Origin: Hymenobacter cyanobacteriorum | GTDB taxonomy: Bacteria > Bacteroidota > Bacteroidia > Cytophagales > Hymenobacteraceae | Length of the DNA stretch: 64,000 nt | Assembly: GCF_022631375.1 (NCBI RefSeq) | Contig: NZ_JALBGC010000002.1 | Span: 806,001 to 870,000, forward strand | Reading direction: 5' to 3' | In this document: positions 61,280-64,000 of the stretch, piece by piece | Numbering within the stretch: the first letter of the stretch is position 1 | Layout: each line of letters starts with the position of its first letter | Position numbers and translations under genes: made by a program | The notes under the pieces: model-generated | What the model saw: the letters and a program-made list of their open reading frames with translations, nothing else | What the model was told of the DNA's origin: nothing | Database searches by the model: none

Positions 61280-61993
61280 ATGAATACAACTCGTCGCGCC
61301 CCGTTGCTGGCCCCGTCGTTTCTGGCCGCCGACCTGGCCAACCTGCAAGCCGAAACCGAGCTTTTAGCGAACAGCGCCGCCGACTGGCTGCACTTCGATG
61401 TGATGGATGGCCGCTTCGTGCCCAATATCTCGTTTGGCCTGCCCGTGCTGCAGGCCGTGGCCCGCTACGCCCGGCAGCCCATCGACGTGCACCTGATGAT
61501 TGAGGAGCCGCAGAATTATCTGGCCCAGTTTCGCGAGGCCGGGGCCAGCGGCATCACCGTGCACTACGAGGCCTGCCCGCACCTGCACCGCGTGGTGCAG
61601 CAAATCAAGCAGTTGGGCTGCCGGGCCGGGGTGGCCCTGAACCCGCACACGCCCGTGGCGCTGCTCGAAGACATCGCGGCCGACCTCGACGTGGTGCTCG
61701 TCATGTCGGTCAACCCCGGTTTCGGCGGCCAGGCCTTTATTCCGAATACGCTGAAAAAGGTGGCCATGCTGAAAGAGCTGCTGCTCGATACTGGCTCCGA
61801 AGCGCTGATTGAAGTGGACGGCGGCGTGAACATGGACAACGCCGGCCCGCTGGTGGAAGCCGGGGCCGACGTGCTGGTGGCCGGCAACTTCGTGTTCAGC
61901 GCGCCCGAGGGGCCGGTGGCCACGCTGGCCCGGCTGCGCGAACACCTGGCCGGAGTGGAAATGGGTGCCGAGGCCGCGGGCCGGCGGCAATAG
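61280..61993 (+). CDS. rpe: Ribulose-phosphate 3-epimerase
   Basis: 237 residues. LLAPSFLAADLANLQAETEL, HFDVMDGRFVPNISFG, HLMIEEPQNY, VNPGFGGQAFIP and EVDGGVNMDNAG form the complete family set, with the metal-binding His and Asp. It interconverts ribulose-5-P and xylulose-5-P. ATG at 61280. The upstream in-frame codons to 61196 are not conserved in type. Confidence 0.96.
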   Translation: MNTTRRAPLLAPSFLAADLANLQAETELLANSAADWLHFDVMDGRFVPNISFGLPVLQAVARYARQPIDVHLMIEEPQNYLAQFREAGASGITVHYEACPHLHRVVQQIKQLGCRAGVALNPHTPVALLEDIAADLDVVLVMSVNPGFGGQAFIPNTLKKVAMLKELLLDTGSEALIEVDGGVNMDNAGPLVEAGADVLVAGNFVFSAPEGPVATLARLREHLAGVEMGAEAAGRRQ

Positions 61994-62020
61994 GTGCGCG
62001 GGCTTTTCGTTCTCTGCTTC

Positions 62021-64000
62021 GTGAAACAACCTGCTACGCCGCTCCGGTCCGCTCTGCCGCTTTCGTTTTTTGCTTTACCTGGCCGCTGGCTGCTGGCGGG
62101 CACGGTCGTGCTGGGCCCGCTGCTATTACCGGGTGCGGTACACGCGCAGTCTGAAAATTCCGTGGCCAACCCGCGCGAATACACTCTCACCGGTACGCTG
62201 CGCGACACCAACGGGCAGCCGCTGGAACTGGCCGCCGTGGGCATCGAAGGCCAGACGACGGGCACCAACACCGCCGCCGATGGCAGCTTCCGCCTGCGAG
62301 CGGCGGCTCCGCCGGCCGGCCAGCCGTTGGTGCTGGTGGTGCGCCGGCTGGGCTACCTGCCCATTCGGCAACCCTTGCGCCTGCCGGCCGATGCCAGCCG
62401 TACTCTGCGCCTGACCATGCGCCTCGACACCAAAGCCCTGGGCGCAGTGAACGTAACGGCCCGCGGCAACCAGGGCGATACCCGGGAAGAAGTCAGCCTC
62501 ACACGCATCGACCCGCGCCAGGCCAAGGAAATCCCGTCGCCGTTTGGCGATTTCAACGCCATTCTGAAGACGCTACCGGGCGTGATGTCGAATAACGAGC
62601 TGAGCAGCACCTACAACGTGCGCGGCGGCAACTACGACGAGAACCTCGTATACGTAAACGGCTTCGAGATTTACCGGCCGTTTCTCGTTACCTCGGCGCA
62701 GCAGGAGGGCCTGAGCTTCATCAATGCTGATTTGGTGAAGCAGGTGGAATTCAGCAGCGGCGGCTGGCAGCCGAAGTACGGCGACAAGCTGGCCTCGGTG
62801 CTGAGCGTGGATTACAAAACGCCGGAGAAATTCGCGGCCTCGCTCACGGCCAGCCTGGTGGGCGGCGCGGCCCACGCCGAAGCCCGCTCGGCCAATGGCC
62901 GCGTGAGCTACTTGGCCGGCGTGCGCTACAAGAATGCGCAGTATGTGCTTAGCTCACTGAAACAGGCGCAGGGCGGCTACAACCCGACATTCTACGACGC
63001 GCAGGCATTCGTGAATTTCGGGCTGGGAAAAAAAGAGGACATGCAGCGCACCACGCTGGGCCTGATGGGCGTGGTGGCGCACAACGACTACCGCTTCTCG
63101 CCCGAGACCGGCGAATCCACGTTCTCGACCGGCGTGAACCAGCTCACGCGCGTGTTCATTGGCTACGGCGGGCGCGAGCGCATGCAGTTTGATACTTACC
63201 AGGGTGGGCTGAATCTGAAGCACGACTTCTCTTCCCGCCTGCAGATGGAATTGCTGGGCTCGGCCCTGATTTCGCGTGAGTTCGAGTACCGCGACGTGGA
63301 AGCCGCGTACCGGTTTGCCGAAATTAACCGCGACCCAAGTTCGCCTGACTACAACCAGACCGTGCGCGAGCGTAACCTGGGCTCCGAGTTCAAACACTCG
63401 CGCAACAACCTCACAGCGCGCATCTTCACCGCCGAAACCCGGGGCCGCTGGGCCCCTGCTGCCAACCATACCGTGCGCTGGGGCGCGAAAATCGGCCGCG
63501 AGAAAATCGCCGACCGGCTCGATGAGTACAGCTACGCCGACTCGGCCGACTTCGTGCCCGATGCCCGCCGCACCCGGCTGCTTTCCGATTTGAGCCTGCT
63601 CAGCACGCGTAGCCAGGGCTTTGTGCAAGATACCTGGAACCTCGATTCGCTGTGCACGCTCACCTACGGGGCTCGCGCGCACTACTGGACGACCAACGGC
63701 CAACTCGTCATCAGCCCGCGGGTGCAATATTCGCAAATCAGCCGCCGCCACCCCAACCGCTCCATGAAAGCGGCCGTGGGCATGTACTACCAGCCGCCGT
63801 TCTACCGCGAGCTGCGCACCCAGGCCGGCGAGCGCACCAGCCCCAACCAGCCGCTGGTGCAAACCGGCCAGCTAAATGTGGAGCTGCGTGCCCAGAAATC
63901 CTACCACTTTATTCTGGGCAAGGATGTCACGTTCCAGGGCTTCGGGCGGCCTTTCAAGTTCACCAGCGAGGTTTATTACAAGTACCTTACCGATGTGGTG
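62021..64000 (+). CDS. TonB-dependent receptor (3' end outside window)
   Basis: 660 codons are open from GTG 62021 to the window edge. A signal peptide (about 1-45, with GTVVLGPLLLPGAVHAQ), a carboxypeptidase regulatory-like domain (about 55-140, YTLTGTLRDTNGQPLELAAV), a plug domain (FNAILKTLPGVMSNNELSST with YNVRGGNYDENLVYVNG) and the start of a barrel (NFGLGKKEDM and on) are in order. This is the usual form of Bacteroidota receptors taking up large solutes with TonB energy. No SusD-like gene is visible; the neighbour on the left is rpe. Confidence 0.92.
   Translation, partial: MKQPATPLRSALPLSFFALPGRWLLAGTVVLGPLLLPGAVHAQSENSVANPREYTLTGTLRDTNGQPLELAAVGIEGQTTGTNTAADGSFRLRAAAPPAGQPLVLVVRRLGYLPIRQPLRLPADASRTLRLTMRLDTKALGAVNVTARGNQGDTREEVSLTRIDPRQAKEIPSPFGDFNAILKTLPGVMSNNELSSTYNVRGGNYDENLVYVNGFEIYRPFLVTSAQQEGLSFINADLVKQVEFSSGGWQPKYGDKLASVLSVDYKTPEKFAASLTASLVGGAAHAEARSANGRVSYLAGVRYKNAQYVLSSLKQAQGGYNPTFYDAQAFVNFGLGKKEDMQRTTLGLMGVVAHNDYRFSPETGESTFSTGVNQLTRVFIGYGGRERMQFDTYQGGLNLKHDFSSRLQMELLGSALISREFEYRDVEAAYRFAEINRDPSSPDYNQTVRERNLGSEFKHSRNNLTARIFTAETRGRWAPAANHTVRWGAKIGREKIADRLDEYSYADSADFVPDARRTRLLSDLSLLSTRSQGFVQDTWNLDSLCTLTYGARAHYWTTNGQLVISPRVQYSQISRRHPNRSMKAAVGMYYQPPFYRELRTQAGERTSPNQPLVQTGQLNVELRAQKSYHFILGKDVTFQGFGRPFKFTSEVYYKYLTDVV

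Overview
The window is a contiguous piece of a GC-rich Bacteroidota chromosome, most likely Hymenobacter or a close relative in the Cytophagales. Signs in the sequence are a secreted protein with a type IX secretion C-terminal domain (21278-24007), a TonB/ExbBD envelope cluster with a TonB-dependent receptor, a primary sigma factor without region 1.1, promoter boxes of the Bacteroidota type (TTG, about 19 bases, TAnnTTTG), few Shine-Dalgarno sites, the BshB1 enzyme of bacillithiol synthesis, an alpha-oxoamine synthase of the sphingolipid type, and a short histone H1-like protein. The assignment to genus is inference; no rRNA is present.

Layout: 1-5846 carries transport genes (two MHS-type MFS transporters, a porin), a secreted M28 peptidase and a lone IS1 InsA-like protein. 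5882-11539 looks like an acetate-sensing and acetate-use block: a small membrane protein, a sodium/solute symporter fused to a histidine kinase, a receiver-only response regulator and acetyl-CoA synthetase. 11647-20078 holds an exonuclease/GIY-YIG protein, an AI-2E family permease and both topoisomerase IV subunits; a candidate small RNA with its own promoter and terminator lies between the topoisomerase genes. 20187-25402 has two TPR proteins and the T9SS cargo protein. 25521-29161 is the thrS-infC-rpmI-rplT translation cluster, with infC apparently starting at AUA, followed by tRNA-Met. 29544-36369 holds a START-like protein, an LptF/G permease, rpsO-pnp, rpoD and trxB. 36524-41879 is more accessory: M23/LysM peptidase, bshB1, two gene relics, DUF4260, a Crp/Fnr regulator, YjbQ and an Xre-RES toxin-antitoxin pair. 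42006-49317 has biotin carboxylase, the alpha-oxoamine synthase, a histone-like protein, tyrS, holA and a DUF4136 lipoprotein. 49621-60390 is one long same-strand cluster: a large TPR protein, a plug-less outer-membrane barrel, an HU/SPOR protein, ExbB, ExbD, TonB, FolC and TrmB. The right end has a degenerate TrpF-like protein, rpe and a TonB-dependent receptor cut by the window edge.

The most unusual feature is the density of long inverted repeats between genes, of two kinds. The first is a set of near-perfect palindromic elements (arms of 25-41 bp, four sequence families) lying after stop codons, between convergent genes, or overlapping the 3' end of a gene. The second is a set of six inverted repeats built from degenerate 7-8 base words. 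In these the G-poor right arm ends 2-9 bases before a start codon; one fills the whole gap between the antitoxin and toxin genes. Both kinds have also left sequence inside the histidine kinase gene. Other points of interest are the small RNA candidate, the AUA start of infC, the rpsO leader with two alternative pairings, and the paired palindromes upstream of the Xre-RES module.
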